Source: Wenzhouxiangella sediminis
GTDB taxonomy: Bacteria > Pseudomonadota > Gammaproteobacteria > Xanthomonadales > Wenzhouxiangellaceae
NCBI RefSeq assembly: GCF_003410055.1
Contig: NZ_QUZK01000042.1
Span: 1 to 64,000, forward strand
Direction: 5' to 3'
Length of the DNA stretch: 64,000 bases
Shown: piece after piece, positions 1 through 8,012 of the stretch
Position numbering within the stretch: position 1 is the stretch's first letter
Layout: every line of letters starts with the position of its first letter
Program-made: the position numbers and the translations under genes
The notes under the pieces: model-generated
The model's input: only the letters and a program-made list of their open reading frames with translations
Told to the model about the DNA's origin: nothing
Databases searched by the model: none

Positions 1-73
1 CTCAAGAACGTTCCGGCCCTTCGGGCTTCACCGGACGCGGCTAAACCCGCGCGGCTTAGCTCAAACGTTAGCT
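1..73 (+). other. attC-like 3' half of an integron cassette recombination site (partial)
   Basis: The stretch at 50-73 reads GCGGCTTAGCTCAAACGTTAGC plus T split over the L'/R' boxes, with a GTTAGCT core at 67-73. This closely resembles the right-hand end of integron attC sites (consensus GTTRRRY, one mismatch here). A GC-rich stem-loop (CCGG-CCCTTCGGG-CCGG) lies just before it at about 13-37. The left R''/L'' boxes cannot be defined, so the site is either cut by the window edge or degenerate. The next gene starts only about 17 bp downstream, the short leader typical of cassettes. No integrase gene is in the window. Confidence 0.5.
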
Positions 74-89
74 GTACTGGGAGATCAAA

Positions 90-1055
90 TTGTACGAGGG
101 AGTGAAAAACGGTTGGGGGCTTATTAAGGAGTCTTTGAGTGCGCTCGGTCGATATCCGAGGATGCTGCTGCCCCTTCTTATGTGCTGGATGGTCTATGCC
201 CCGTTGCTCATCGTCCTCAAGTTCTATATTCCCTGGGAGCAGTATGATTTTGCCGAGAGTTCGGTCATCGTTTTCTGCGCGATTCTCGTTCTTTCAATAA
301 TTTTTTCCTGGTCTGCATTTGTTCTGCTGGAGTTGATTCGGCAGATCGAGAGTGGCGAGCGGCCTCGAATCGCCCTAGCAATCGCCAAGAGTATCAAGAA
401 TACGATACTGGCCCTACCGATTGCCGTAGCATGGGCCGTCATCTGGTTTCTGCTCAGTCTTCTGGAAGCCCTGTTCAGCCGTGCTAGTCATGATGAGGGT
501 GAAGAGCTCACTGCGGAGAGTGCAGCAAGAACCGTAGCTGGGTATGAGTCGTTTTCCTTGTCCGGCGCTTTCTTCCAAGCGCTCAAAAAAGGCGTTCGGA
601 TGGCGGCCTTTTTGATTTACCCTGCCGTTGCATGGGAGGGGCTGGGTACGTCGAAGTCGATCAAGAAGGGCCTGGGCGTCGCAAAGACGCACAAAGCGGA
701 ATTTGCGACGGGCTTTGTGTTGACCGAACTGGCAGCGCTGGTCGTCTTCCTGCCTCCGGCGGTACTGTTTTTGCTGTCAGGCAAGTTCGGTATCAGCTTT
801 CCGGACTGGGTCTGGTTTTCCACCATGGTCTACTGCGCCTTCGCGTGGAGCTTTTCGCTTTTCCTGGAGCAGATGTTCGTCGCGGAACTGTATCTATGGC
901 ACATGATCTGGGAGAAGGAATCGTGCCTGGCCAAGCGTGAGGGCAGGCCGGAGCCCGCGCTTGGGGATGTGAAGCGCCCATCCGTAAGAGATGACGTGGA
1001 CGATTTGTTGCTTGCCGGATCCTCAAATTCAGCTGACAAGCCCGGCAAAAAGTGA
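90..1055 (+). CDS. Hypothetical polytopic membrane protein, DUF6159-like
   Basis: This 321-residue protein has about six hydrophobic segments (roughly residues 25-45, 60-80, 105-130, 155-185, 205-235, 245-270) and a polar C-terminal tail, so it should sit in the inner membrane. It resembles uncharacterised DUF6159-type membrane proteins, but I cannot assign a function. The start is a TTG at 90 preceded by GGAGA. Base composition looks lower in GC than the rest of the window. Together with the attC-like sequence 17 bp upstream, this suggests an integron cassette gene or other acquired DNA. No second attC was found after its stop, so the cassette reading is unproven. Confidence 0.75.
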   Translation: MYEGVKNGWGLIKESLSALGRYPRMLLPLLMCWMVYAPLLIVLKFYIPWEQYDFAESSVIVFCAILVLSIIFSWSAFVLLELIRQIESGERPRIALAIAKSIKNTILALPIAVAWAVIWFLLSLLEALFSRASHDEGEELTAESAARTVAGYESFSLSGAFFQALKKGVRMAAFLIYPAVAWEGLGTSKSIKKGLGVAKTHKAEFATGFVLTELAALVVFLPPAVLFLLSGKFGISFPDWVWFSTMVYCAFAWSFSLFLEQMFVAELYLWHMIWEKESCLAKREGRPEPALGDVKRPSVRDDVDDLLLAGSSNSADKPGKK

Positions 1056-1094
1056 CGCATCCCAGGCCGCGCTCCTGCCCGTCGCGTCATTGAG

Positions 1095-1298
1095 TCAAGG
1101 AGAAAAGTAATCGGCGTCGGCGTAGTGCTCGAAGGGCTCGTCTGGTTCCGTCTTTTTCGGAAAAGCTCGACTAGCCAGGGTCAACCAGCTGAGATCGACA
1201 CCTTTGAAGTGCTTAATCTGAAACGGCTTGATGTTCTCGACATCGGGTGCATCATCGACTTTGGCTAGTGGTTGCGTCGTTGCGCGCCGAAGCCCCAC
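1095..1298 (-). CDS. Small hypothetical ORF (67 aa), possibly a gene fragment
   Basis: A GTG-started frame begins 3 bp after the stop of the PPK2 gene on the same strand and encodes 67 residues, with a patterned stretch rich in aromatic residues (FQIKHFKGVDLSWLTLASRA). It has no signal peptide or membrane segment. It may be a real small gene co-transcribed with ppk2, a C-terminal fragment of a decayed gene, or chance. I do not recognise a family. Confidence 0.3.
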   Translation of the reverse strand: MGLRRATTQPLAKVDDAPDVENIKPFQIKHFKGVDLSWLTLASRAFPKKTEPDEPFEHYADADYFSP

Positions 1299-1301
1299 CT
1301 C

Positions 1302-2054
1302 TCAAAACTCCGGCATATGCAGGCGCGCGGGCCGCTGGTCGGGGTCGGCTGCTTCCACTAGTGCATTGGTCACTGCCCTGATCGCCGCCAGGCGGGCGTA
1401 TCGCTTTTCGTTGGCATTGATGATGCTCCATGGGCCGTGGTTCGTGTCGGTTTGTTCGAACATGTCTTCGGCGGCCTGGATGTAGTCGTCCCAGCGTGAT
1501 CGGTTGCGCCAGTCTTCGTCGGTCATCTTCCAGGCCTTGAAGGGGTCGGCGAGGCGGCTTTCAAAGCGGCGGAGCTGTTCGTCCGGGTTGATGTGGAACC
1601 ACAGCGATTTCAGGATCACGCCGTCGTCGACGAGCATGCGTTCGAATTCGTTGATTTCGCGGTAGGCGCGCTGCCATTCCTCTTTGCTGGCGAAGCCCTC
1701 GACGCGCTCGACCAGGACGCGTCCGTACCAGGAGCGGTCGAAGATGACCAACTCGCCCGGGCGCGGCAGGCGCGTCCAGAATCGGTAGAGGTAGTGACGC
1801 TCGTCTTCCCAGGGCTCGGGGGCGCCGATGCGGTAGACCTTGTAGCCCCTCGGGTCCAGGCGGGCCACCATGCGCCGGATGGCGCCGCCCTTGCCGGCGG
1901 CGTCCATGCCCTCGATGTTGACGATCATGCGCGCGCCGGCGCGCAGGGCGGTCTGCTGCAGGCTCAGCAGGTCGTGCTGCCATTGGCGCAGGAGCTGCTT
2001 GTACTCGGCGTGTTCGAGCTTCGGGGCGGGCTCGAGGTCCTGGAGTCTTGGCAT
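1302..2054 (-). CDS. ppk2: Polyphosphate kinase 2 family protein
   Basis: PPK2 enzymes move the terminal phosphate between polyphosphate and nucleotides in the cytoplasm, usually making NTPs from polyP. This 250-residue protein has the P-loop GMDAAGKGG at residues 49-57, the Walker B-like DRSWYGR motif from D106 and the lid-region arginines that follow. Length fits single-domain PPK2 (about 230-300 aa). The class (ADP-, GDP- or AMP-preferring) cannot be fixed by eye. Its start lies 43 bp after the stop of the cytochrome b561 gene on the same strand, so the two may be co-transcribed. Confidence 0.92.
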   Translation of the reverse strand: MPRLQDLEPAPKLEHAEYKQLLRQWQHDLLSLQQTALRAGARMIVNIEGMDAAGKGGAIRRMVARLDPRGYKVYRIGAPEPWEDERHYLYRFWTRLPRPGELVIFDRSWYGRVLVERVEGFASKEEWQRAYREINEFERMLVDDGVILKSLWFHINPDEQLRRFESRLADPFKAWKMTDEDWRNRSRWDDYIQAAEDMFEQTDTNHGPWSIINANEKRYARLAAIRAVTNALVEAADPDQRPARLHMPEF

Positions 2055-2097
2055 GATGTCGTCCTGCGCTCCTGTTGCCGCGCCCGCCGGGGTCGCG

Positions 2098-2619
2098 TCA
2101 GAGCTCGCGGGGCGATGCCTCGCGGTCGAACAGCCAGTGCTTGGCCGCGGCCAGGATGTGGAGGCCGACCAGGATGGGCAGCAGATACTGCCCCGAGAAT
2201 TTGTGGACCGTCTCCGCGGCCTCGTGCACGCCTTCGCCGAGCGGGGCCGGGATGTAGAACGTGAACCAGCCGAAGACGTTCATGCCCTCGCCCTCGGTGA
2301 AGAGATAGAGCGGGCCGGTCAGCACCATGGCCAGCAGCACCAGGAGCATCAGGCGGTGCACGAGGCTGGCGGCCATGCTCTCGAACCGGTTGGCCGCGGC
2401 CGGCTCCGGAAAGCCCTCGTAGAGCCGGAAGCCGATCCGCCAGAGGACGAATAGCAGGACGAAGAAACCCAGCCCGATGTGGATGGACATGATGTAGCCC
2501 TCCGCCGCCTCGGGCGCGCTGCCGCCGGCCAGGCCCAGCGTCCACATCACGAAGGCGAGGATGGCGGTGATCCAGTGGTTCAGGGTCGAAATTCCGGAAT
2601 AGCGGGCGGATTCACTCAT
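2098..2619 (-). CDS. Cytochrome b561 family protein
   Basis: This is a 173-residue, four-helix inner-membrane di-haem b protein of the bacterial b561 type, which passes electrons between quinol and periplasmic acceptors. Candidate haem-ligand histidines lie in the helices at about residues 15, 47, 139 and 154. The start at 2619 (MSESARYSG) is chosen over an upstream in-frame ATG because AAGGAG lies about 8 bp before it and because the homologous N-terminus begins there. No YceI-type partner is adjacent. A CxxCH-bearing mini-frame lies just upstream (2687-2785). Confidence 0.88.
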   Translation of the reverse strand: MSESARYSGISTLNHWITAILAFVMWTLGLAGGSAPEAAEGYIMSIHIGLGFFVLLFVLWRIGFRLYEGFPEPAAANRFESMAASLVHRLMLLVLLAMVLTGPLYLFTEGEGMNVFGWFTFYIPAPLGEGVHEAAETVHKFSGQYLLPILVGLHILAAAKHWLFDREASPREL

Positions 2620-2686
2620 GGCTGTACTCCTTGCGTGCTTGAAAGGCGGGATTTTGCCTTCCGGTTTCGGTACGCTCAATTGCATT

Positions 2687-2785
2687 CTACAACGAGATCA
2701 GTTGGCCGTATCCTGACGGGGCTGGACGTCGGGGAAAACGGTTGGAAAGGTATTTGCCGTGGCACTGGATACAGTTGCGGGTCAT
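2687..2785 (-). other. Mini-frame with a CxxCH haem-binding motif
   Basis: Between the RND gene and cytochrome b561, the minus strand has a 32-codon ATG frame containing NCIQCHGKYL, a perfect c-type haem motif. There is no signal peptide and no convincing ribosome binding site, and a competing 44-codon frame (2676-2810) overlaps it. It could be the remnant of a c-type cytochrome once paired with the b561 gene, or coincidence. Confidence 0.15.
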
Positions 2786-2819
2786 CGAGTCGAAAATCGT
2801 GCGTTGTCATTGGGAGTCT

Positions 2820-5800
2820 TTATTTCGCCCAGCCCAGATCCTCGAGAATGGCATAGAGTGCCGGCAGCGCGAGCAGGATTACAAACGTGGATACGATCAG
2901 TCCGAAGACCACTGAGATGACCAGGGGGATGACCGCCATGGCCTGGGTGCTCGTTTCGGTAAGCAGGGGCAGCAGGCCGGCTACCGTGGTGCTGGTTGTG
3001 ATGAGGATGGCGCGAAAGCGTGCTCGGCTGGCCGCGCCGGCGGCTTCCTGCGCATTCATGCCCTGTTCCCGATAGTGCTTGATGAACTGCACCAGCAAGA
3101 TGGCGTTATTGACCACGATGCCGGCCAGTGATGCGGCGCCGATCAAGGACGGCATGGACAGGTTGTAGCCCATCAGCAGGTGCCCCCAGACGGCGCCCAT
3201 GAAGGCCACCGGGATGGACAGCATGACAATGGTTGGTTCCAGGTAGCTGCGGAACTGGAAAGACAGGATGAGGAAGATCCCGAGCAGGCCGATCAGCAAT
3301 CCCCGGGCGATGGACTGGCCGGTTTCCCGCGATCGTGCGGTCTGGCCTTCCACCTGGATGTCGATGTCGGGCCATTGTTCGCGCAGTTCGGGAAAGACGC
3401 GTTTCGCGACGTCCGCGACGATGGCGTCGGCGTTGGCTTTCCGTGTGTCGACGTCGGCCGAGACGGTGACCGTGCGGCGGCCGTCGATGCGCGTGACCTG
3501 GGCCCACTGCCGGTCCTCAATGATGGAGGCGACTTCGCCCAGGGGGACCATCTGGCCGTTGGCCGTAGTGATGACGGTGTCTTCCAGAAACTGGCGCGTG
3601 TTGCGTTCTGCGCTGGACTGCCGCACCAGGATTTCGATGTGCTGGTCGCCGATCTGTACGGTGTCCACGATATCGCCGAGCAAGCCGCTGCGGATCTGGC
3701 TGGCCACTTCCGCGGCGTTCAGGCCCAGGGACAGGGCGCTTTCCTGCAGTGCGAGTATTCGCTGGGGCTTGCCGGGGCGAAGGTCATCGAGGACGTTGAA
3801 GGTGCCGTCGTATTCGGAGATTGCTTCGCCGAGATAGCGTGAAGCGGCTTTCAGTTCGTCCAGATCCGAGCCCTGGAGTCGGGTTTCGATGGGGATGCCG
3901 GCCGGGCCGAAGCCCGGCTCCTGAATGTTGAGGGCGATCAGGCCGGGAATCTCGCCGACTTCCTCGTACCAGCGATGGGTGAGCGTGGTCAGGTCCACCG
4001 TTCGCGTCTCGGCCGTCAGCAGGTCCGTTTTCACCGTCGCGACATGGGCCCCTTTCTCGCCGGCCCCGGCGTGTTCGTTAAAGCGGGTCTGGATGTTTCG
4101 CACCAGGGCTTGCCGGCCCGGCTGTCGCGGGCTGTATTCCTCGTCGAGCCGGTGCATGGCGTCTATTATGCGCTCGGTGATGGCTTGCGTTTGATGCAGC
4201 GGCGTGCCCTGCGGCATCAATAGCCGGGCTTCCAGCACGTCGCCCTCGATTTCCGGCATGGCCTCCATGCGCACATAACCACCGGCCATCAGGCCCACGG
4301 AACCGAGAATGACTAGCAGCATGGCCGCTAATACCCCGTAGCGCAGGCGGATGGCATAGTCGGCCACTTGCCCGGCTTTCTCCCGGGCTTTCTCGAAGCC
4401 GTTGTTGAAGGCGGTGCGAAAGCGCGATGCTGGCTCTTGTTGCTTGTCTGCGAGGCCGCTCTTGAGGTGGTGCGGCAGTATCCAGAACGCTTCGATGAGC
4501 GAAGCGGCCAGCGCGGCAATCAATACCACCGGCAGCACTTCCAGTACCGAGCCGAGCTCGCCCGAAAGGAAGGCCAGGGGAATGAACACCGAGACCGTGG
4601 TCAGGAACGACGAGAGAACGCCCGGAAGGATCTGCCTGGTTCCCTCGGTTGCGGCCTCCAGCGGACTGCAGCCCTCGGATGCCCGCTTTGCGATGTTGTC
4701 GGTGATCACCACGGAGTCGTCCATGACGATGCCGATGGCCATCAGCAGGGCCACCAGGGTGATCATGTTCAGCGAAAGGCCGGTCAGGGCCATCATCACG
4801 AACGCACCGGCAAAAGCGGCCGGCAGGCCGAACAGTGCCCAGAAGGCGAGCCTCGGGCGAAAGAACAGGGACATGACCAGCCCCACCAGAATCAGCCCGG
4901 TAATCCCGTTGCCTACCAGCATTTGCAGGCGGTCCTCGACGATGGAGGTCATGTCCTGGGTGATTCTCAGTTCGACGGTGTCGTTCTGGCGGGCTTTCTC
5001 CTCCTCGACGAAGGCCTGTAGCGCGTCCATGACCCGCAGGGCATCGTCGTGGCGGTTCTTGTGCACCTGGAGAACGACGGCGCGATGGCCGTTGAAATCG
5101 ACGCGTTCTTCTTCCCGTTCATGAATTCGGGTCAGGGTGGCGATATCGCCCAGTTTCAGTACGGTGCCGCTTTGCGTTCCGAGCACCGGCAGGTCGGCCA
5201 CGGCCTGCAGCGATCGTCTTTCGTCGACAAAGCGCAGCTGGATGTCGCGACTGTCGGTCTCCAGGGTGCCCAGCGGCATGTCGACGTTCTGGCCGGTGAT
5301 GGCGCGTGCGATGTCCTGGACGCCGAGGCCGTACTGACGCAGCCGATCGCGGGATGCCTCGACTTGCCACTGGCGCTGCGACAGGCCGTCGACGATGACA
5401 TTGGCGACGCCTTCCAGGGCAAAGAGGCGGTCTTCCAGTTCGTTGGCATAGCTTTCCAGGTGACCGAAGCTCATTGGGCCGTACGCGGCGACGGCGGCGA
5501 CCAGGTCGGTCCGGTAAAGCTCCCGGATGATCGGATCTTCGGCGCTTTCGGGTAGGTCGGTCAGGGCTTCGATTTCGGTGCGGATGTCATCGAGAAACCG
5601 GCCGATGTCACCCTCGGGGGCCATGCTCGCTATGGTCTGGGCCTGATTGTCCCGGGCGGTGCAGGAGATTTCTTCCATGTAGTCCACGCGCTGCAGGGCT
5701 TCGCCGAGGCGCTGGCAGATGGCTTCCTCCACGTCGGCGGCGGTGGCACCGCGGTATTCCATGGTGATGCTGACTTCCGGCGGCAGGTAGTCCGGGAAGG

Positions 5801-5900
5801 TTTCCCTCGTAAGGTTGGGCGCGGCAAACAGGCCCGCGGCCAGAATGAGTATGAGCAGCAGGTTGCCTGCGGTGGGGTGACCGGCAAACCAGCGGATCAT
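2820..5900 (-). CDS. RND efflux transporter permease (AcrB-like)
   Basis: This 1026-residue protein has the RND layout: an N-terminal helix, a large periplasmic domain, six helices with the TM4 acidic pair in GIVMDDSVV, then a second copy of helix-periplasmic loop-helices. It should be the inner-membrane, proton-driven pump of a tripartite exporter for hydrophobic or amphiphilic compounds. Its start overlaps the last 4 bp of the membrane fusion protein gene, giving translational coupling. The operon has no TolC-like outer-membrane factor, so one must be supplied from elsewhere. The substrate is unknown. Confidence 0.95.
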   Translation of the reverse strand: MIRWFAGHPTAGNLLLILILAAGLFAAPNLTRETFPDYLPPEVSITMEYRGATAADVEEAICQRLGEALQRVDYMEEISCTARDNQAQTIASMAPEGDIGRFLDDIRTEIEALTDLPESAEDPIIRELYRTDLVAAVAAYGPMSFGHLESYANELEDRLFALEGVANVIVDGLSQRQWQVEASRDRLRQYGLGVQDIARAITGQNVDMPLGTLETDSRDIQLRFVDERRSLQAVADLPVLGTQSGTVLKLGDIATLTRIHEREEERVDFNGHRAVVLQVHKNRHDDALRVMDALQAFVEEEKARQNDTVELRITQDMTSIVEDRLQMLVGNGITGLILVGLVMSLFFRPRLAFWALFGLPAAFAGAFVMMALTGLSLNMITLVALLMAIGIVMDDSVVITDNIAKRASEGCSPLEAATEGTRQILPGVLSSFLTTVSVFIPLAFLSGELGSVLEVLPVVLIAALAASLIEAFWILPHHLKSGLADKQQEPASRFRTAFNNGFEKAREKAGQVADYAIRLRYGVLAAMLLVILGSVGLMAGGYVRMEAMPEIEGDVLEARLLMPQGTPLHQTQAITERIIDAMHRLDEEYSPRQPGRQALVRNIQTRFNEHAGAGEKGAHVATVKTDLLTAETRTVDLTTLTHRWYEEVGEIPGLIALNIQEPGFGPAGIPIETRLQGSDLDELKAASRYLGEAISEYDGTFNVLDDLRPGKPQRILALQESALSLGLNAAEVASQIRSGLLGDIVDTVQIGDQHIEILVRQSSAERNTRQFLEDTVITTANGQMVPLGEVASIIEDRQWAQVTRIDGRRTVTVSADVDTRKANADAIVADVAKRVFPELREQWPDIDIQVEGQTARSRETGQSIARGLLIGLLGIFLILSFQFRSYLEPTIVMLSIPVAFMGAVWGHLLMGYNLSMPSLIGAASLAGIVVNNAILLVQFIKHYREQGMNAQEAAGAASRARFRAILITTSTTVAGLLPLLTETSTQAMAVIPLVISVVFGLIVSTFVILLALPALYAILEDLGWAK

Positions 5901-7270
5901 CGGCTTTCTCCGGCGGTCATGGTTCGCAGCTTGTTCATGGCTTCATCATCGCGCCGCGGGCTCAGGGGCATGCCTTCGATGGCGGGCACCAGGTCGTCGA
6001 GTATCACGCGATCACCCGCTTGCAGGCCCGAGTCGATCACGGCCAGTTCGCCCTGCTGCCAGGCCACTGTTACCGGCTGGCGCTTGAGGCGGTCATCGGC
6101 ATCGACTAGATAAGTTGTTCCCTGATGAACGGCGCTGGCGGGTATGGCGATGACCGGATCCGGTGTGGGGGCGCTGATGCTGGCCTGAACGAACATGTTG
6201 CGAACCAGGGGAGGCCGGGCCGGCGGGTTGGCCCGGCGGTAAGGCTCTTCAACGGTGACGACCGCTTGGACGGTGCGCGTGGCCGGGTCGAGGCTGCTGG
6301 TGATCCGGGTCAGCTTGCCGGGCCATCGACTGTCGGGCGCACTGGTCGCTTCTACCCATGCCGTCAGCAACTCGAGCGGCAGTTGCTCGTGAAGGTCGGT
6401 AAATCCCTGGGGGTTCTCGACGCTGTTTGTCGAGTCGGGATTGGCCGATATCTGCGCAAGGACCTTTCGAAGCTCCGAAACCTGCAGCTGGATTGTGGCT
6501 TCTGCCGCGGCAATGTCGTCTGCGACGAACAGCGTCTGGCGGGGACTGACTTGCTGCCCGGTTTCGATTTCGGACTGGTGAACCCGCAGGTCCCAAGGCG
6601 CTTCGAAGTGTGTGTCGGCGAGATCCTCCCGGGCACCGGCCAGGGCAGACTGGCTCCGGGCGAGTCGGGCATCGAGCGCCTCGCGCCTTGCCGGAATCAG
6701 GTTGAGTTGATTCTTCAGCGACTGCACTGCCTGCTCTTGCTGCAAGGTGGCCCGCTGTTGTTCATCGCGTCGAGTCTCTGATAGGGAACCGCGATCTGCC
6801 AGGGTTTGCGCCCGCTCCAGTTCCCGCTGAGCCAGGGTCAGGCGACGTTCCTCGAGTTCCAGTAGCGCTCGGGTGTTCTGCGCTTCCTGATCCAGGCGTC
6901 GCAGCTCGGCCTCCAGGCCCGCGATATCGGCATTGGCCGAGGCTTCCGCCAGTTCGTAGCGGGTTGGATCAATCTGCAGCAGGCGGGTGCCTTTCGGGAT
7001 CAGGTTGCCGCTTTCCAGGTCCGGATGCCGCCAGACGATCCGGCCGCCCACATTGGCCACGGCTTCCCAGCTTCGTGAGGGCAGCACCTGACCAAAGCCC
7101 CGTGCTTCAGTGCGAACGGTAAGCGAGGTCACTTCGATGAATCTGGCGGGGGGTGCGGCGGTTTGTCCGGCCTCGCGCTCGGGCGGCTGCTTCAGTGCCA
7201 CCATCAGCAGCACGAAGGCGATGCCGGCAACCAGCGTCAGAAGGAGGACGAGTCTATTCTTACGAGTCAT
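5897..7270 (-). CDS. RND efflux periplasmic adaptor (HlyD/AcrA family)
   Basis: This is the membrane fusion protein that links the RND pump to an outer-membrane channel. The 457-residue product starts MTRKNRLVLLL with an uncleaved-type hydrophobic anchor, followed by a lipoyl-like segment, a long coiled-coil hairpin rich in Glu/Arg/Gln (about residues 115-215), and beta-barrel and membrane-proximal domains. The start at 7270 replaces a much longer open frame whose first 78 codons overlap the tetR gene out of frame. It overlaps tetR upstream by 11 bp and the pump gene downstream by 4 bp. Confidence 0.93.
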   Translation of the reverse strand: MTRKNRLVLLLTLVAGIAFVLLMVALKQPPEREAGQTAAPPARFIEVTSLTVRTEARGFGQVLPSRSWEAVANVGGRIVWRHPDLESGNLIPKGTRLLQIDPTRYELAEASANADIAGLEAELRRLDQEAQNTRALLELEERRLTLAQRELERAQTLADRGSLSETRRDEQQRATLQQEQAVQSLKNQLNLIPARREALDARLARSQSALAGAREDLADTHFEAPWDLRVHQSEIETGQQVSPRQTLFVADDIAAAEATIQLQVSELRKVLAQISANPDSTNSVENPQGFTDLHEQLPLELLTAWVEATSAPDSRWPGKLTRITSSLDPATRTVQAVVTVEEPYRRANPPARPPLVRNMFVQASISAPTPDPVIAIPASAVHQGTTYLVDADDRLKRQPVTVAWQQGELAVIDSGLQAGDRVILDDLVPAIEGMPLSPRRDDEAMNKLRTMTAGESR

Positions 7271-7892
7271 TGGGGGGCTCCTGGAAACTGGCGCTGAACA
7301 GGCGGAATATGCGGGGGGCGGCTTTTTCGAGGGCCTTGATGTCACCGTCCACCAAGCCCTGAACCACCAGGCCCTGAATGGCCCCCAGGTAGAGAATGGC
7401 GGCGGCCTGCGTATCGATGGTCGGCGTAATGACCTGCTGTTCGATGCCGCGATCGAGCAAGGCCACGACCTTCTTTCGGTAGGTCGCCAGGGTCCGGCGA
7501 ACAATGCGTTTTGCCGGCTGGTTGCCGGGCTTCTGGAGCTCGCCCAGCATCAGTCGTGGAATGCCCGGACGGCGGGCAATGAACCCGACGTGCGCCAGGA
7601 ACATGGCTTCCAGCGCCTGATCGGCGCGCTCATGTTGATCGGCGGCACTGAATACTTTTCGAGTCAGCTGTTCCGCCACCCAGCCGGCCACCGACTCCCA
7701 CAGGCTGCTCTTGTTGGGAAAGTGCTTGAACAGGGCACCCTGGGACAGCCCGATTTCCTCGGCGATGCGAGCCGTGGTCAGGGTAGAAGGGTCCTGCTCG
7801 CCGCACAGGTGGACCACGGCTTCAACGGTGGCGGACTGGCGTTGCTCGGTGCTTTGATAGCTGCGCTTGGCGGGAGATCGGTTGGTTGGCAT
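7260..7892 (-). CDS. TetR family regulator, probable repressor of the RND operon
   Basis: The N-terminal helix-turn-helix (TARIAEEIGLSQGALFKHFP) is typical of TetR proteins; the C-terminal part is the variable ligand pocket. At 210 residues from the ATG at 7892 it has normal length; a TTG at 7916 is an alternative start. It is the first gene of the operon with the adaptor and pump, which suggests it senses a pump substrate and represses its own operon. A dyad at 7906-7923 lies next to the start and could be its operator. Confidence 0.92.
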   Translation of the reverse strand: MPTNRSPAKRSYQSTEQRQSATVEAVVHLCGEQDPSTLTTARIAEEIGLSQGALFKHFPNKSSLWESVAGWVAEQLTRKVFSAADQHERADQALEAMFLAHVGFIARRPGIPRLMLGELQKPGNQPAKRIVRRTLATYRKKVVALLDRGIEQQVITPTIDTQAAAILYLGAIQGLVVQGLVDGDIKALEKAAPRIFRLFSASFQEPPNDS

Positions 7893-7905
7893 GGCCGCAC
7901 GAAAG

Positions 7906-7923
7906 AAAGTGAGCAATTACTTT
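7906..7923 (-). promoter_or_regulatory. Candidate TetR operator (imperfect dyad)
   Basis: An 18-bp imperfect inverted repeat, AAAGT and ACTTT arms around an AT-rich centre, lies 14 bp upstream of the chosen tetR start and overlaps the alternative TTG start. Position and size suit autoregulation of the efflux operon. Only the outer five pairs are perfectly symmetric. Confidence 0.35.
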
Positions 7924-8012
7924 ATTCTGGGCCATGTTCTTCTAATGTGCAAGCCCGGAGTCAGTCATGCGGGTGGCTGTCCCCGCCCGTGCAACAGCCT
8001 GAGAGATGGTTG

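Noticed and set aside
2676-2810. 44-codon minus-strand frame 9 bp after the RND pump gene
   Set aside because: No ribosome binding site or family sequence; overlaps the CxxCH mini-frame in another frame.
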